DNA of 64,000 nucleotides from an uncultured Alphaproteobacteria bacterium (GCA_900696495.1 CAADGI010000014.1:186001-250000); one strand, 5' to 3'. Numbered from the stretch's first letter, positions 20,051 to 28,213 are shown. Program-made: numbers and translations. Notes: a model not told the origin generated them from the letters alone.

Positions 20051-20821
20051 TCAGTTAGAGGTTTCATTCGCGAACTGCTCGCGCGAAATCCGCTCTTCCA
20101 GCGAATAATCGGGGTCGAACAGCAGCGTCTTGGAAATGCTGCGCGCCTCGCGCACGACGACCTCGCGTACATCGCGAACCTCTTTCGAATCCGCCGTCGC
20201 GGAAACCATGCGCTCCACCGGCTTTAAAATCTCGAAACGGATTTCATGCTTGTTATGGATGAGCGCGCCCGTCCAGCGGCGCGGCCGGAACGGGCTGATC
20301 GGCGTCAGTGGCAGAACATTGGCGTCGAGCGGCAAAATCGGGCCGCCTGCCGAGGAGTTATAGGCCGTGCTGCCAACCGGCGTTGAAACCATGACGCCAT
20401 CACAAACAAGCTCCGGCACACGTACCTTGTCGTCGATATGGATGCGGATTTTTGCCGAATTGTGGCTTTCCCGAAGCAAAGAAACTTCATTGAAAGCGAC
20501 TTCCGTATGCGGCTTTCCGTCCTTGTCGATGGCATCCATTTGTAAGGGATGAATGACAAAACGCGTCGCGGATTTGATGCGTTCTTCAAGACCGTCAACG
20601 ATGTGTTTATTCAAAAGAAAACCAAGCGTTCCCAGATTCATGCCAAAGATCGGCGCCTTATGATCCACGTAAGTGTGCAAGGCGCGGAGCATGGTGCCGT
20701 CGCCGCCGATAACGACGATGACTTCCGCATCCGCGGGATCGGCATTGCCGTATTTTCCTTTAAGCTCCTCAAGAGCTTTTTGCGCGCGCGGTTTTTTCGA
20801 AGAGTGAAAAGCGATTTTCAT
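20051..20821 (-). CDS. nadK: NAD kinase
   Basis: 256 residues. It phosphorylates NAD to NADP. The GGDG motif lies in VIGGDGTMLRALH and NLGTLGFL follows; the second conserved block is CDGVMVSTPVGSTAYN. This is the compact form usual in alphaproteobacteria. The start overlaps the pyrE stop by four bases, so the two are co-transcribed. Confidence 0.95.
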   Translation of the reverse strand: MKIAFHSSKKPRAQKALEELKGKYGNADPADAEVIVVIGGDGTMLRALHTYVDHKAPIFGMNLGTLGFLLNKHIVDGLEERIKSATRFVIHPLQMDAIDKDGKPHTEVAFNEVSLLRESHNSAKIRIHIDDKVRVPELVCDGVMVSTPVGSTAYNSSAGGPILPLDANVLPLTPISPFRPRRWTGALIHNKHEIRFEILKPVERMVSATADSKEVRDVREVVVREARSISKTLLFDPDYSLEERISREQFANETSN

Positions 20822-21498
20822 GATGAGGAAACGGTTGCGGAGTTGTTTTTATCCCAGCCTTCGGGATCGTTCAGGAAGGATTCGACCGATGCCAGAGTCT
20901 CGCTATCAAAATAGCCCTCTTCGCGGGCCGCGTCCAGAACATCGCGCCAGGTGCATAAGGCATGCAGTTTTACGCCCATCTCCTGCATATTTTGCGCGCT
21001 GCTGGCATGGCCGTGGCTGAAAATAACCAGCAGATGCTCGATAACCGCATGGGCGGCGCGCAGGGCATCGATGAAAATTTTCACGCTCGTGCCGAAATTC
21101 TGGACGTCTTCGATAAGGACGATGTTCTTGCCTTCATTCTCCATATGTCCCTCGATCTGGGCCATCCGGCCGAAGCCCTTCGGTTTTTTCCGGATATACA
21201 ACATCGGCTTCTGCATTTTCTGCGAAAGAAACGCCGCGTAGGGAATGCCCGCCGTTTCGCCGCCGGCGATGTAATCGATATTTTTAGCGCCGATTTCCTG
21301 CTCAAGAATTTCCGCGGCGAAGCTCATAAGCGTCTCGCGCTCTTTAGGAAATGAAATCAGGCGGCGGCAATCGGCGTAGCAGGGGCCTTTGCGCCCGGAT
21401 GTATAGGTGAACGGTTCGCGGGCGTTCAGAAGAACGGATTTCGTTTCGAGAAGAATTTTTGCCGTTTCGCGGGCGATTGTCTTTTTGTCTGCCATCAC
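20818..21498 (-). CDS. pyrE: orotate phosphoribosyltransferase
   Basis: 226 residues. It makes OMP from orotate and PRPP in pyrimidine synthesis. Motifs: FTYTSGRKGPCYADCR (substrate loop), YIAGGETAGIPYAAFL, YIRKKPKGFGR (catalytic Lys loop) and VLIEDVQNFGTS, the PRPP-binding loop, with QNF where many members have VTT. It overlaps nadK and is preceded by the divergently spaced S24 regulator region on the same strand. Confidence 0.93.
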   Translation of the reverse strand: MMADKKTIARETAKILLETKSVLLNAREPFTYTSGRKGPCYADCRRLISFPKERETLMSFAAEILEQEIGAKNIDYIAGGETAGIPYAAFLSQKMQKPMLYIRKKPKGFGRMAQIEGHMENEGKNIVLIEDVQNFGTSVKIFIDALRAAHAVIEHLLVIFSHGHASSAQNMQEMGVKLHALCTWRDVLDAAREEGYFDSETLASVESFLNDPEGWDKNNSATVSSS

Positions 21499-21577
21499 AA
21501 ACCCTTAAGCCGGGAAAGCCCGCTATTTGTGCATGTTTTGGCGTAGCTTTGCAAATTATTCCTGTCCGGGGCGTGAA

Positions 21578-22222
21578 TTACTGGCTAACCCACAGAATCC
21601 GGGCCATCCAGCCGACTTCATCCAGCGTCAGCGAGCGGTCCTCGAAAGCGGGGTTCAGGGATTTAAGGCTGATTTTACCCGCGCTCTGGCGGATGAGTTC
21701 CTTGGCCATGACCTCGCCGTTCTTGGTTTTGACGATGATGCGGTCGCCCTTGCGGATTCTCTCCTGCGGAGAGACGACGATAATATCGCCATTCCGGTAA
21801 AGAGGCTGCATGGAATCGCCGTTGACCTGCAGCGCGAAAATGCTTTTGCTGTTCTGGTATTCCGCGTTCGGAAATGCGACCTCGTCCCAGCCATCGCCCG
21901 AAGGATAACCGTCCTCATCGAAATAGCCCGCCTTGCCCGCCTGCGCGAAGCCGACCATGGGAATCGTGCGCAGGCCCGAATTTTCGTTGTCGTTCTCGCC
22001 GATCAGCCCGATGAAATCGCTCATCGTCGCGCCGGTGACGGAAAGAATCTTTGAAAGGCTCTCCGTGGAAGGCCAGCGCGGTTTCCCGTCCGGGCTCAGC
22101 CGCTTGCTTTTGTTGAATGATGTGGGGTCTAGGCCCGCTTTTTTGGCAAGGCCGGAGGCGGAGTAGCCGCAGCTCGCGGCGAGGCGGTCGATTCCCCGCC
22201 AGATATCTTTATGCGAAAACAT
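21578..22222 (-). CDS. S24-family repressor (HTH plus LexA-like protease domain)
   Basis: 214 residues. The N-terminal helix-turn-helix (about 10-70; SASGLAKKAGLDPTSFNKSK) is followed by an S24 peptidase domain. The cleavage Ala-Gly lies in GFAQAGKAGY (residues 91-100), the nucleophile Ser137 in GDSMQPLY and the general base Lys174 in VMAKEL, so RecA-stimulated self-cleavage is possible. Such regulators control prophages and also occur as chromosomal genes in alphaproteobacteria. It diverges from the phage module at 22346 and is the likely master regulator of that module; this link is inferred from position and shared palindromes. Confidence 0.88.
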   Translation of the reverse strand: MFSHKDIWRGIDRLAASCGYSASGLAKKAGLDPTSFNKSKRLSPDGKPRWPSTESLSKILSVTGATMSDFIGLIGENDNENSGLRTIPMVGFAQAGKAGYFDEDGYPSGDGWDEVAFPNAEYQNSKSIFALQVNGDSMQPLYRNGDIIVVSPQERIRKGDRIIVKTKNGEVMAKELIRQSAGKISLKSLNPAFEDRSLTLDEVGWMARILWVSQ

Positions 22223-22257
22223 AGGATTACAGTCCCATTATCCTTCCTGAAAATAAA

Positions 22258-22310
22258 TAAGAATAAATTCCTATTTTTTCCTTGACGTCCCAAAAAATTT
22301 GTATCATAAA
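22258..22310 (+). promoter_or_regulatory. promoter and candidate operator of the phage module
   Basis: TTGACG at 22282-22287, a 17-base spacer, then CATAAA at 22305-22310, 36 bases before the first phage gene. Upstream lies the imperfect palindrome TAAGAA-TAAA-TTCCTA (22258-22273). The stretch TTTTCCTTGAC recurs at the capsid promoter (26346-26355), where a perfect version of the palindrome sits in the spacer. Confidence 0.55.
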
Positions 22311-22345
22311 CGAGAACATAAAGTGAACAAAAAGATTAAAAGGCC

Positions 22346-22771
22346 ATGACCTCCTATTCTGAATATATACCTAAACAACACACGGCAGCGGGAATTGTTC
22401 CCTTTGAAAGCGCTGAGGAGGCATGGTTCTGGTTTATTAATGCCCAGCAGGCCCGCAATGACGGCGCACGTTATGCGGCCGGGCAGGGAACCGTTCTTCG
22501 CCCCTGCGAACCTGTGGATATCCTCAGGATCCTCGACCGGCTTTACCGCCAGCGCCGCCTGCTGCGCGATCATTTGATGGTTTTACGCTATTACGGCCGC
22601 CGCCGCATGCCGCCCGATTCCCGCCGCGTCCGTGAAATGCGCGCCTATAAAATCTGGAGCGAAGCCCTGGCGCGGCTTGAAAGCGCGCTGGTTGCCAAGG
22701 GCATCGTTTTGCCGCCGCAGAAAATTCCCCTGAACGACAGCTTCGATTTATTCATGGAGGCTGCCGAATGA
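22346..22771 (+). CDS. phage-module hypothetical protein
   Basis: 141 residues, rich in Arg and Ala, predicted mostly helical. The segment FESAEEAWFWFINAQQARNDGA and a basic block LRYYGRRRMPPDSRRVREM suggest DNA contact, but I recognise no family. It is the first gene of the phage module, directly after the promoter, and overlaps the next gene by four bases. By position it could be a small regulator or an early packaging factor. Confidence 0.7.
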   Translation: MTSYSEYIPKQHTAAGIVPFESAEEAWFWFINAQQARNDGARYAAGQGTVLRPCEPVDILRILDRLYRQRRLLRDHLMVLRYYGRRRMPPDSRRVREMRAYKIWSEALARLESALVAKGIVLPPQKIPLNDSFDLFMEAAE

Positions 22772-23181
22772 GCGCGCTCTCCAATACAGAAAAAGCGCCG
22801 GATGCATGGGTCGTCTTCAGCGGCCAGTGCGATGACATTCCATGGCTGCGCATCTTGCGTCCCGGTTTCCGGCATTGCTACGCGTTGTTGAATGATGGCA
22901 AGCACTGGGTCTGTTTCGATCCGTTGTCGAATTACACCGATATCAATGTTCACGAACTGCCCGCCGCGTTCGATTTGCCGTTATGGCTGAAAGATCACGG
23001 CCACACCGTCGTAAAGGCAAAAGTCAAACGCGGCGTAAAGGAAGCGCCATGGATGCCACATACATGCGTCGAGGCGGTCAAGAGAGTCATCGGGCTGCAT
23101 GCGCGCTTCGTCATCACGCCGTGGCAGCTTTACCGGCATTTAACCCTTCAACACGAAAACAGCCAGAGAAAGGAAACATAA
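22768..23181 (+). CDS. phage-module hypothetical protein, possibly papain-like fold
   Basis: 137 residues. Conserved-looking polar residues are His and Cys in PGFRHCYALL, Asp in CFDPLS, and Cys in PHTCVEAVKRVIGLHA, followed by TPWQLYRHL. A His-then-Cys order with TCVEAVK at the start of a helix resembles permuted NlpC/P60-type papain folds, which would make it a peptidase or amidase. This is a weak pattern match, not an identification. It overlaps its upstream neighbour by four bases and precedes the portal gene region. Confidence 0.65.
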   Translation: MSALSNTEKAPDAWVVFSGQCDDIPWLRILRPGFRHCYALLNDGKHWVCFDPLSNYTDINVHELPAAFDLPLWLKDHGHTVVKAKVKRGVKEAPWMPHTCVEAVKRVIGLHARFVITPWQLYRHLTLQHENSQRKET

Positions 23182-23182
23182 T

Positions 23183-23407
23183 ATGGGCGGAGTCATAGGC
23201 AAGGCCGTTACTGAAACGCGTGCTGCCGAACAGGCTTATATCAAGGCATCTACGCCACCATCGCCTGAACAGCAGGCGAGCGATGCAAGGCGGCGCGATT
23301 TGCTGAATCGCGATCGCGGAATTTTTGGAACCATCCAGACGGGTTTTCGCGGCCTGCTTGGCATGGCAACCCAGAACAAGATTCGTAAAACGCTGTTGGG
23401 AGAATAA
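23183..23407 (+). CDS. small phage-module hypothetical protein
   Basis: 74 residues starting at an ATG with AGGAAAC upstream. Charged centre (SDARRRDLLNRDRG) and a Gly-rich hydrophobic part (GTIQTGFRGLLGMA). It fits exactly in the space between its neighbours: one base after the previous stop, one base before the portal ATG. No family was recognised. Confidence 0.65.
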   Translation: MGGVIGKAVTETRAAEQAYIKASTPPSPEQQASDARRRDLLNRDRGIFGTIQTGFRGLLGMATQNKIRKTLLGE

Positions 23408-23408
23408 T

Positions 23409-24863
23409 ATGGAGCAGACACTGGAAAATATTTTCACCCGTTTTGAATCCGCCCGTAAAATGCGCGGCAACTGGGAGAGTCTGTGGCAGGAATGTTACGA
23501 CTACGCTTTGCCGCAGCGGGCCGGATTCCTTTATGAGCAAATCCCCGGCGCCCGCCGCACCGACCGGATTTTCGACGCCACCGCCATGGACGCCGCCGAC
23601 CAGCTCGCGGCGAGCCTGCTTGGTAATCTTACGCCCGCGTGGTCGCAATGGTTCGGCCTTAAGCCCGGCCCGGACCTGACGCCTGAAGAAGCCGAAAAGC
23701 TTGCGCCCGTCCTCGAAAAAGCGGGACGCACGATGCAGGATCATTTCGACCGTTCCAATTTTTCGGTCGAAATTCATCAATGCTATCTCGACCTCGTCGT
23801 CGGCGGCACCGCCAGCCTTTCATTCGAGGAATCGGACCCGGGAAGTTTCTCGGCTTTTCGCTTCGCCGCCGTGCCGCTCAGCAGCATTATATTAGAGGAG
23901 GGCGAAAGCGGTTTTCTCGACGGCGCCTTCCGTGCGATGGAACTGAACGCCGCGCAAATCCGCGCGCGCTACCCCCAGGCTGAAATCCCGCCCCACATCC
24001 TGCGCAAGGGCGAAAAAGACCCGCAGCTTCAATTCAAAATCCTCGAAGCCGTGATTCCAGATGGGCTGGTCTACGCCTATAAGGCTTTCCTCGCCGAAAA
24101 CGCATCGCCGGTTTTGCTCGCCGAGGGAAAATTTGTTGAATCACCTTTCATTTCATTCCGCTGGCTGAAATCGCCGGGGGAGATTTATGGCCGCTCGCCG
24201 GTCATGAAGGCGCTCCCTGACATCAAGACCGCGAACAAGGTGGTTGAACTCATCCTGAAGAACGCTTCCATCGCCGTGACCGGGATCTGGCAAGCGGACG
24301 ACGACGGCGTTCTCAACCCGGCCAATATCGAACTTGTCCCCGGCAGCATCATCCCCAAAGCCGTTGGCTCGCAGGGGTTGCAGCCGCTCGATATGCCAGG
24401 CCGCTTCGATGTTTCGCAGCTCATGCTCGAAAATTTGCAGGCCCGCATCCGTCACGCTTTGCTGGCCGACCGCCTCGCGCCTGTCGCCGGTCCGCGCATG
24501 ACGGCAACCGAAGTCATGGAGCGCTCCTCCGAAATGACATTGCTGCTCGGCGCGACCTATGGACGGCTGCAAAGCGAGCTGCTCACCCCGCTCATCCGCC
24601 GCGCCTATGCGATCCTGCGCCGCCGTGGCGAAGTGCCCGACATCGCGCTCGATGGCCGTTTAATCACTATCGACTATCGTTCGCCTCTCGCCCGCGCGCA
24701 GGGCCAGCGCAATGTGCAAAGTACGCTGTCATGGATCGCCTCTGTCATGTCCATGGGCCCGGAAGCTGTTCAGGCCGTCGATATGGCGCAGGCCGCGCGT
24801 TTCCTCGGCGACGCCCTCGCGGTGCCGCGCAACTTGATAAGACAAGGAGAAAGCAATGTTTAA
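23409..24863 (+). CDS. phage portal (head-tail connector) protein, podovirus type
   Basis: 484 residues from the ATG at 23409. The frame is open further left to 23325, but that would overlap the previous gene. Features of T7-like head-tail connectors: RTDRIFDATAMDAADQLAASL, then LTPAWSQWFGL, the wing LDLVVGGTASLSFEES, and PGEIYGRSPVMKALPDIKTANK, followed by GPRMTATEVMER. The protein forms the twelve-part ring through which DNA enters the head. It overlaps the next gene by eight bases. Confidence 0.92.
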   Translation: MEQTLENIFTRFESARKMRGNWESLWQECYDYALPQRAGFLYEQIPGARRTDRIFDATAMDAADQLAASLLGNLTPAWSQWFGLKPGPDLTPEEAEKLAPVLEKAGRTMQDHFDRSNFSVEIHQCYLDLVVGGTASLSFEESDPGSFSAFRFAAVPLSSIILEEGESGFLDGAFRAMELNAAQIRARYPQAEIPPHILRKGEKDPQLQFKILEAVIPDGLVYAYKAFLAENASPVLLAEGKFVESPFISFRWLKSPGEIYGRSPVMKALPDIKTANKVVELILKNASIAVTGIWQADDDGVLNPANIELVPGSIIPKAVGSQGLQPLDMPGRFDVSQLMLENLQARIRHALLADRLAPVAGPRMTATEVMERSSEMTLLLGATYGRLQSELLTPLIRRAYAILRRRGEVPDIALDGRLITIDYRSPLARAQGQRNVQSTLSWIASVMSMGPEAVQAVDMAQAARFLGDALAVPRNLIRQGESNV

Positions 24864-25134
24864 AGCCTTCGCCCGCCCGCCATCGGCGCTGGCAAGCAAG
24901 GGATTGATTTATTCCCTGCCGGAGCCGCCGAAACCAGAAATGCGCGAGATTGAAAAATCCTACGCCCGCCTGTTTTCCACCGACGATGGTCGCAGGGTTC
25001 TCGCGCACCTGCAGACCATAACGTTTCACCGCGCGCTGGGCGCCGCAACGCCCGACGAGCAGATCCGCTATGCCGAAGGGCAGCGTTCGCTGGTCGCCAC
25101 CATTTTGCGGCTCATCGACCGTGGCCGTAATTAA
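24856..25134 (+). CDS. Bbp19-like small phage protein
   Basis: 92 residues. YARLFSTDDGRRVLAHLQTITFHR and YAEGQRSLVATILRLI match the short family typified by Bordetella phage Bbp19, which lies between portal and scaffold genes in many podoviruses. Function is unknown. The start overlaps the end of the portal gene by eight bases. Confidence 0.78.
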   Translation: MFKAFARPPSALASKGLIYSLPEPPKPEMREIEKSYARLFSTDDGRRVLAHLQTITFHRALGAATPDEQIRYAEGQRSLVATILRLIDRGRN

Positions 25135-25159
25135 TTCCAACCAAAAAGGAGACTGAAGT

Positions 25160-25798
25160 ATGACTGAGAATTTACTGACGAATGAAATCCCCGAAAAATT
25201 CAAGGACCCCGAAACCGGCGGCCTGAAAGCCGACGCGCTCCTGCGTTCCTACAAGGAACTCGAGAAAAAACTCTCGCAGGGCGGCGGCGCGCCGAAATCC
25301 CCGGAGGATTATTGCATCGACTGTTCGCACGGCATGTTCGAACCCGACGTCGAGGTAAATGCCCGCATGCACGCGAAAGGTTTTTCGCACGAACAGGCGC
25401 AGGAGCTGTATAATCTTGCTGCCGAGAAAATGATGCCCCTGATTGCGGAAATCGCTGCCGAGTTCCAGGCCGACCGCGAGGTCGAGCGCCTCATCAATCA
25501 TTTCGGCGGTTTGGAAAAATGGAAAGAAGTCTCTCGCCAGTTGCTGGCCTTCGGCCGCCAGAATGTCTCGCCGGATGTGTTGAAAAACCTGTCAGGCAGC
25601 TACGAAGGCGTATTGGCCTTGCATCGCATGATGAAATCGGAAGAGCCGGGCCTCAAACGCGGTGTTTCCGTCACTGCCATCGAGGAAAAAGACCTCCATT
25701 CCATGATGCGCGACCCGCGCTATTGGCGCGACAAGGATCCGTCCTTCATCGCGAAGGTGACCGACGGATTTCAGAAAATTTACGGGAATAAAAACTAG
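25160..25798 (+). CDS. phage capsid scaffolding protein
   Basis: 212 residues, acidic and helical with the segment KADALLRSYKELEKKL near the N-terminus, the usual opening of podovirus scaffold proteins, and a charged C-terminus (MMRDPRYWRDKDPSFIAKVTDGFQKIYG). It would guide procapsid assembly and be removed on packaging. AAAAAGGAG precedes its ATG. A strong terminator follows directly, so scaffold and capsid are on separate transcripts here, unlike in most phages. Confidence 0.82.
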   Translation: MTENLLTNEIPEKFKDPETGGLKADALLRSYKELEKKLSQGGGAPKSPEDYCIDCSHGMFEPDVEVNARMHAKGFSHEQAQELYNLAAEKMMPLIAEIAAEFQADREVERLINHFGGLEKWKEVSRQLLAFGRQNVSPDVLKNLSGSYEGVLALHRMMKSEEPGLKRGVSVTAIEEKDLHSMMRDPRYWRDKDPSFIAKVTDGFQKIYGNKN

Positions 25799-25807
25799 AA
25801 ACGAGAA

Positions 25808-25831
25808 AGCCCTCCACCGGAGGGCTTTTTT
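25808..25831 (+). terminator. intrinsic terminator after the scaffold gene
   Basis: Arms AGCCCTCC and GGAGGGCT around a three-base loop, followed by five or more T. It splits the phage structural genes into two transcription units and ends on the stop side of the PilZ gene. Confidence 0.88.
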
Positions 25832-26228
25832 ATGCCAGGTGCGAATCCGCAAATTCGGCCGCGAGGAAATCGTCGACGACCGTCTGGAACGATTTCTTGA
25901 TCTGCTGGGTGAGAGGAGCGAACTTGAACGCAACCTTGTCATAGCTTTTGCGGATGACCCTTGCTTTGTGCGGCACGTCGATCACTTCGTTGCGCAGGCG
26001 GAATTTCAAAGTGACGGCGATTTCATCATTGATGCCGAACGGCCGGCTGTCGCCGTAAATCAGCACGCCGCCGGGCGACCAGTTCTCGACCGGGTAGGTT
26101 TTGCCATCGATGACGCTGACGCAATGATCCGCGCTGCGGCGCTCGAAAAGCCGGCGCTTCGCTTCGTTAAGGGAAGAATCGGATTCGCCCTTGAGCTTGG
26201 AAAGAAGTGATTCAAACATAATGCGCAT
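25830..26228 (-). CDS. PilZ-domain protein (c-di-GMP receptor) inside the phage module
   Basis: 132 residues. The c-di-GMP binding signature is complete: RxxxR (R26-LFE-R30 in RRLFERR) and, 19 residues on, NxSxxG (N49-W-S51-P-G-G54 in NWSPGG). A beta-rich PilZ barrel follows to about residue 115. No other domain is present, so it is probably a stand-alone adaptor. It is transcribed against the phage genes, between scaffold and capsid, with palindromes in its upstream region. An ATG at 26219 is an alternative start. It may be cargo (a moron) rather than a structural gene. Confidence 0.85.
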   Translation of the reverse strand: MRIMFESLLSKLKGESDSSLNEAKRRLFERRSADHCVSVIDGKTYPVENWSPGGVLIYGDSRPFGINDEIAVTLKFRLRNEVIDVPHKARVIRKSYDKVAFKFAPLTQQIKKSFQTVVDDFLAAEFADSHLA

Positions 26229-26586
26229 GGTCCCCCTGACCAGATTTCAAGTTATGTTAACATATCCGTGCTTCTATAACCTAAGAAAAATATAGGTTTT
26301 GCATAGAATATGCGTAGCCCTAAAAATAATAAAAAATCATCCGATTTTCCTTGACATCATAGGAATTATTTCCTATTACTTAATTATCAAAGCCCGAATT
26401 GCAACCTTTTGCAGCCATGCATATGGCGAAAAGGCATCGCGGCTTTCCCTCAGCGAACGACGACAACCCATCTTCCCGCGGCCCGCATTCGCTTCCCGGA
26501 CGTATCGGCCTTCGGACATTTCGTCCCTGACAACCGTCCCGCACCGGCATCTCAACCCATCCCTTAACCCCAACAAGGAGTTTGAT
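26229..26586. promoter_or_regulatory. divergent control region between PilZ and capsid genes
   Basis: A 358-base gap without a gene. It holds TATGTTAACATA (26253-26264, perfect palindrome), AACCTA-N9-TAGGTT (26278-26298), GCATA-GAA-TATGC (26301-26313) and the capsid promoter TTGACA-17-TATTAC (26351-26379). The perfect palindrome TAGGAA-TTAT-TTCCTA (26360-26375) lies inside that promoter's spacer. The remaining 200 bases would be a long capsid mRNA leader. The frame is open upstream of the capsid ATG, but its codon use and sequence do not look coding. Confidence 0.6.
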
Positions 26587-27423
26587 ATGTCCACCACATT
26601 CGACCAGGCATTCATCAAGCAGTTCGAACGCGAAGTGCATGAAGCCTATCAGCGCCAGGGTTCCAAGCTGCGGAACGCCGTGCGCATTTCCAATAACGTT
26701 AATGGTTCTTCCGCCGTCTTCCAGAAAATCGGCAAGGGCACAGCCTCGACAAAATCGACGCACGGCATGGTGCCGGTGATGAATCTTGACCATACTAATG
26801 TCGAGGTTACGCTCGCCGATTATTACGCAGGCGACTGGGTCGACCGTCTCGAGGAACTCAAGAGCAACATCAACGAGCGCCAGGTGATCGCCAGCGCCGG
26901 TGCCTATGCTCTGGGCCGCAAGACCGATGAACTCATCATCACAGCGCTTGCAACCGCGTCGACGCACACCGTCGCCGAAGCCAACACCGGCCTGACCAAG
27001 GCTAAAATCCTCAGCGCCTTTGAAACGCTCGGCGAAAACGACGTGCCTGATGATGGCCAACGTTTTGCTGTCGTCGGCTGGAAGCAATGGACCGAACTGC
27101 TCGCCATTCCCGAATTCGTCAGCTCCGATTATGTCGGCGACACTGGCCTGCCGTTCGCTACGGCCATGCAGGCGAAGCAATGGCTCGGCACGGTCTGGAT
27201 CCCGCATTCGGGATTGCCGATCGACGGCAGCGACATCCGCTCCTGCTACTGGTTCCACAAAAATGCCGTCGGCCACGCATCGGCCTCCGACATCCAGACG
27301 GACATCACCTGGCATGGCGACCGCGCCGCGCACTTCGTCAACAACATGATGAGCCAGGGCGCAGGGCTGATCGACCAGAACGGCATCGTCACGATCTTCT
27401 GTGATGAAACGCCTGACGCTTAA
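26587..27423 (+). CDS. phage major capsid protein
   Basis: 278 residues from the ATG at 26587, with AAGGAG six bases upstream; an upstream in-frame start at 26299 lacks a ribosome site and is not credible. The N-terminus FDQAFIKQFEREVHEAYQRQ, then VTLADYYAGDWVDRLEELKS and the central FAVVGWKQWTELLAIPEF match capsid proteins of Bbp17-like podoviruses. Highest-expressed structural gene by design: own promoter, strong ribosome site. Confidence 0.85.
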   Translation: MSTTFDQAFIKQFEREVHEAYQRQGSKLRNAVRISNNVNGSSAVFQKIGKGTASTKSTHGMVPVMNLDHTNVEVTLADYYAGDWVDRLEELKSNINERQVIASAGAYALGRKTDELIITALATASTHTVAEANTGLTKAKILSAFETLGENDVPDDGQRFAVVGWKQWTELLAIPEFVSSDYVGDTGLPFATAMQAKQWLGTVWIPHSGLPIDGSDIRSCYWFHKNAVGHASASDIQTDITWHGDRAAHFVNNMMSQGAGLIDQNGIVTIFCDETPDA

Positions 27424-27431
27424 TCCTTTTT

Positions 27432-27523
27432 CGTCATTGCGAGGAGCGAATGCGACGAAGCAATCCAGAAAACGTACCACCAAACTGGATTGCTTCGCTC
27501 CCGTTGGTCGCTCGCAATGACGA
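27432..27523. repeat. palindromic repeat, family B copy 1
   Basis: About 92 bases forming a long hairpin. CGTCATTGCGAG at the left pairs with CTCGCAATGACG at the right, and GAAGCAATCCAG pairs with CTGGATTGCTTC inside. A second copy at 54426-54583 lies beside a chromosomal housekeeping gene. Its presence between two phage structural genes suggests long residence of the module in this genome. Confidence 0.85.
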
Positions 27524-27560
27524 TTGGAAAGAAATTTGAAATTAAGAAGGAGATTTTAAA

Positions 27561-27800
27561 ATGGCTTACTCAGCATCCAATCTCAGCGTGCTCGCTTACG
27601 CGAATAATTTCACGCTCTGGCACTACACCACCACCGACGCCAACGTTACGGACTCGGGATACTTCAACAGCGCAGTCAGTATGCTGCGCAAGGGCGATTT
27701 CATTATCGTCAACGTCGACACCGACGGCACCCCGGCCAACAAATTTTATGTTGTGACCGGCAACACGGGCAGCGCCGTATCCCTGACGGTTTACTCGTAA
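27561..27800 (+). CDS. small phage head-associated hypothetical protein
   Basis: 79 residues, beta-rich, beginning MAYSASNLSVLAYANNFTLW. The composition (Thr, Val, Ser) and position directly after the capsid gene fit a head decoration or stabilising protein, but no family is certain. AGAAGGAGA precedes the ATG. Confidence 0.72.
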   Translation: MAYSASNLSVLAYANNFTLWHYTTTDANVTDSGYFNSAVSMLRKGDFIIVNVDTDGTPANKFYVVTGNTGSAVSLTVYS

Positions 27801-27970
27801 CCGTCCGTTCCCTGAGCGGCGCGTAAGGCTCGAAGCGTATCCCCCCAATCAACGCTCGCCGCCCTTCTGCCGCGTGTCGACAACCTGTGGCGGGCGATGG
27901 TTTGCAAAAACCCTCGTCCGCCACTTTTTTAACGATTTACGCTTATATCTTTTAATTCTATAATAATAAA

Positions 27971-28174
27971 ATGCAGAGATTGGATCTGAAGATCATGGTT
28001 CCTAAAGCAAAACGGACTGCATTGTTTTTTAGCATCTTGTTTTTGATTTTTGTGCTGCCTTATTTGGCTGTTCTATCGACTGCTTCAGATTTTAATCCCG
28101 ATTTTCTATCCATTGACAGCTGCCTGGACTCGGGCGGTGTATGGGACGAACAAAATCGTCAATGCAGACATTGA
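27971..28174 (+). CDS. small membrane protein with Cys motif, phage module
   Basis: 67 residues. One hydrophobic segment (FFSILFLIFVLPYLAVLST) follows a basic start. The C-terminal part IDSCLDSGGVWDEQNRQC resembles the short Cys motif CxDxGGxW....C found in many small exported proteins. It is AT-richer than its neighbours and is separated from them by empty stretches. Possibly cargo; function unknown. Confidence 0.55.
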   Translation: MQRLDLKIMVPKAKRTALFFSILFLIFVLPYLAVLSTASDFNPDFLSIDSCLDSGGVWDEQNRQCRH

Positions 28175-28213
28175 AATCTAAACTTTAAATCATAAAATTT
28201 CAGGAGACTTACA

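Noticed and set aside
26299-26586. 96-codon upstream extension of the capsid frame
   Set aside because: It starts before the promoter's -10 box, lacks a ribosome site and does not resemble capsid proteins; the ATG at 26587 has AAGGAG.
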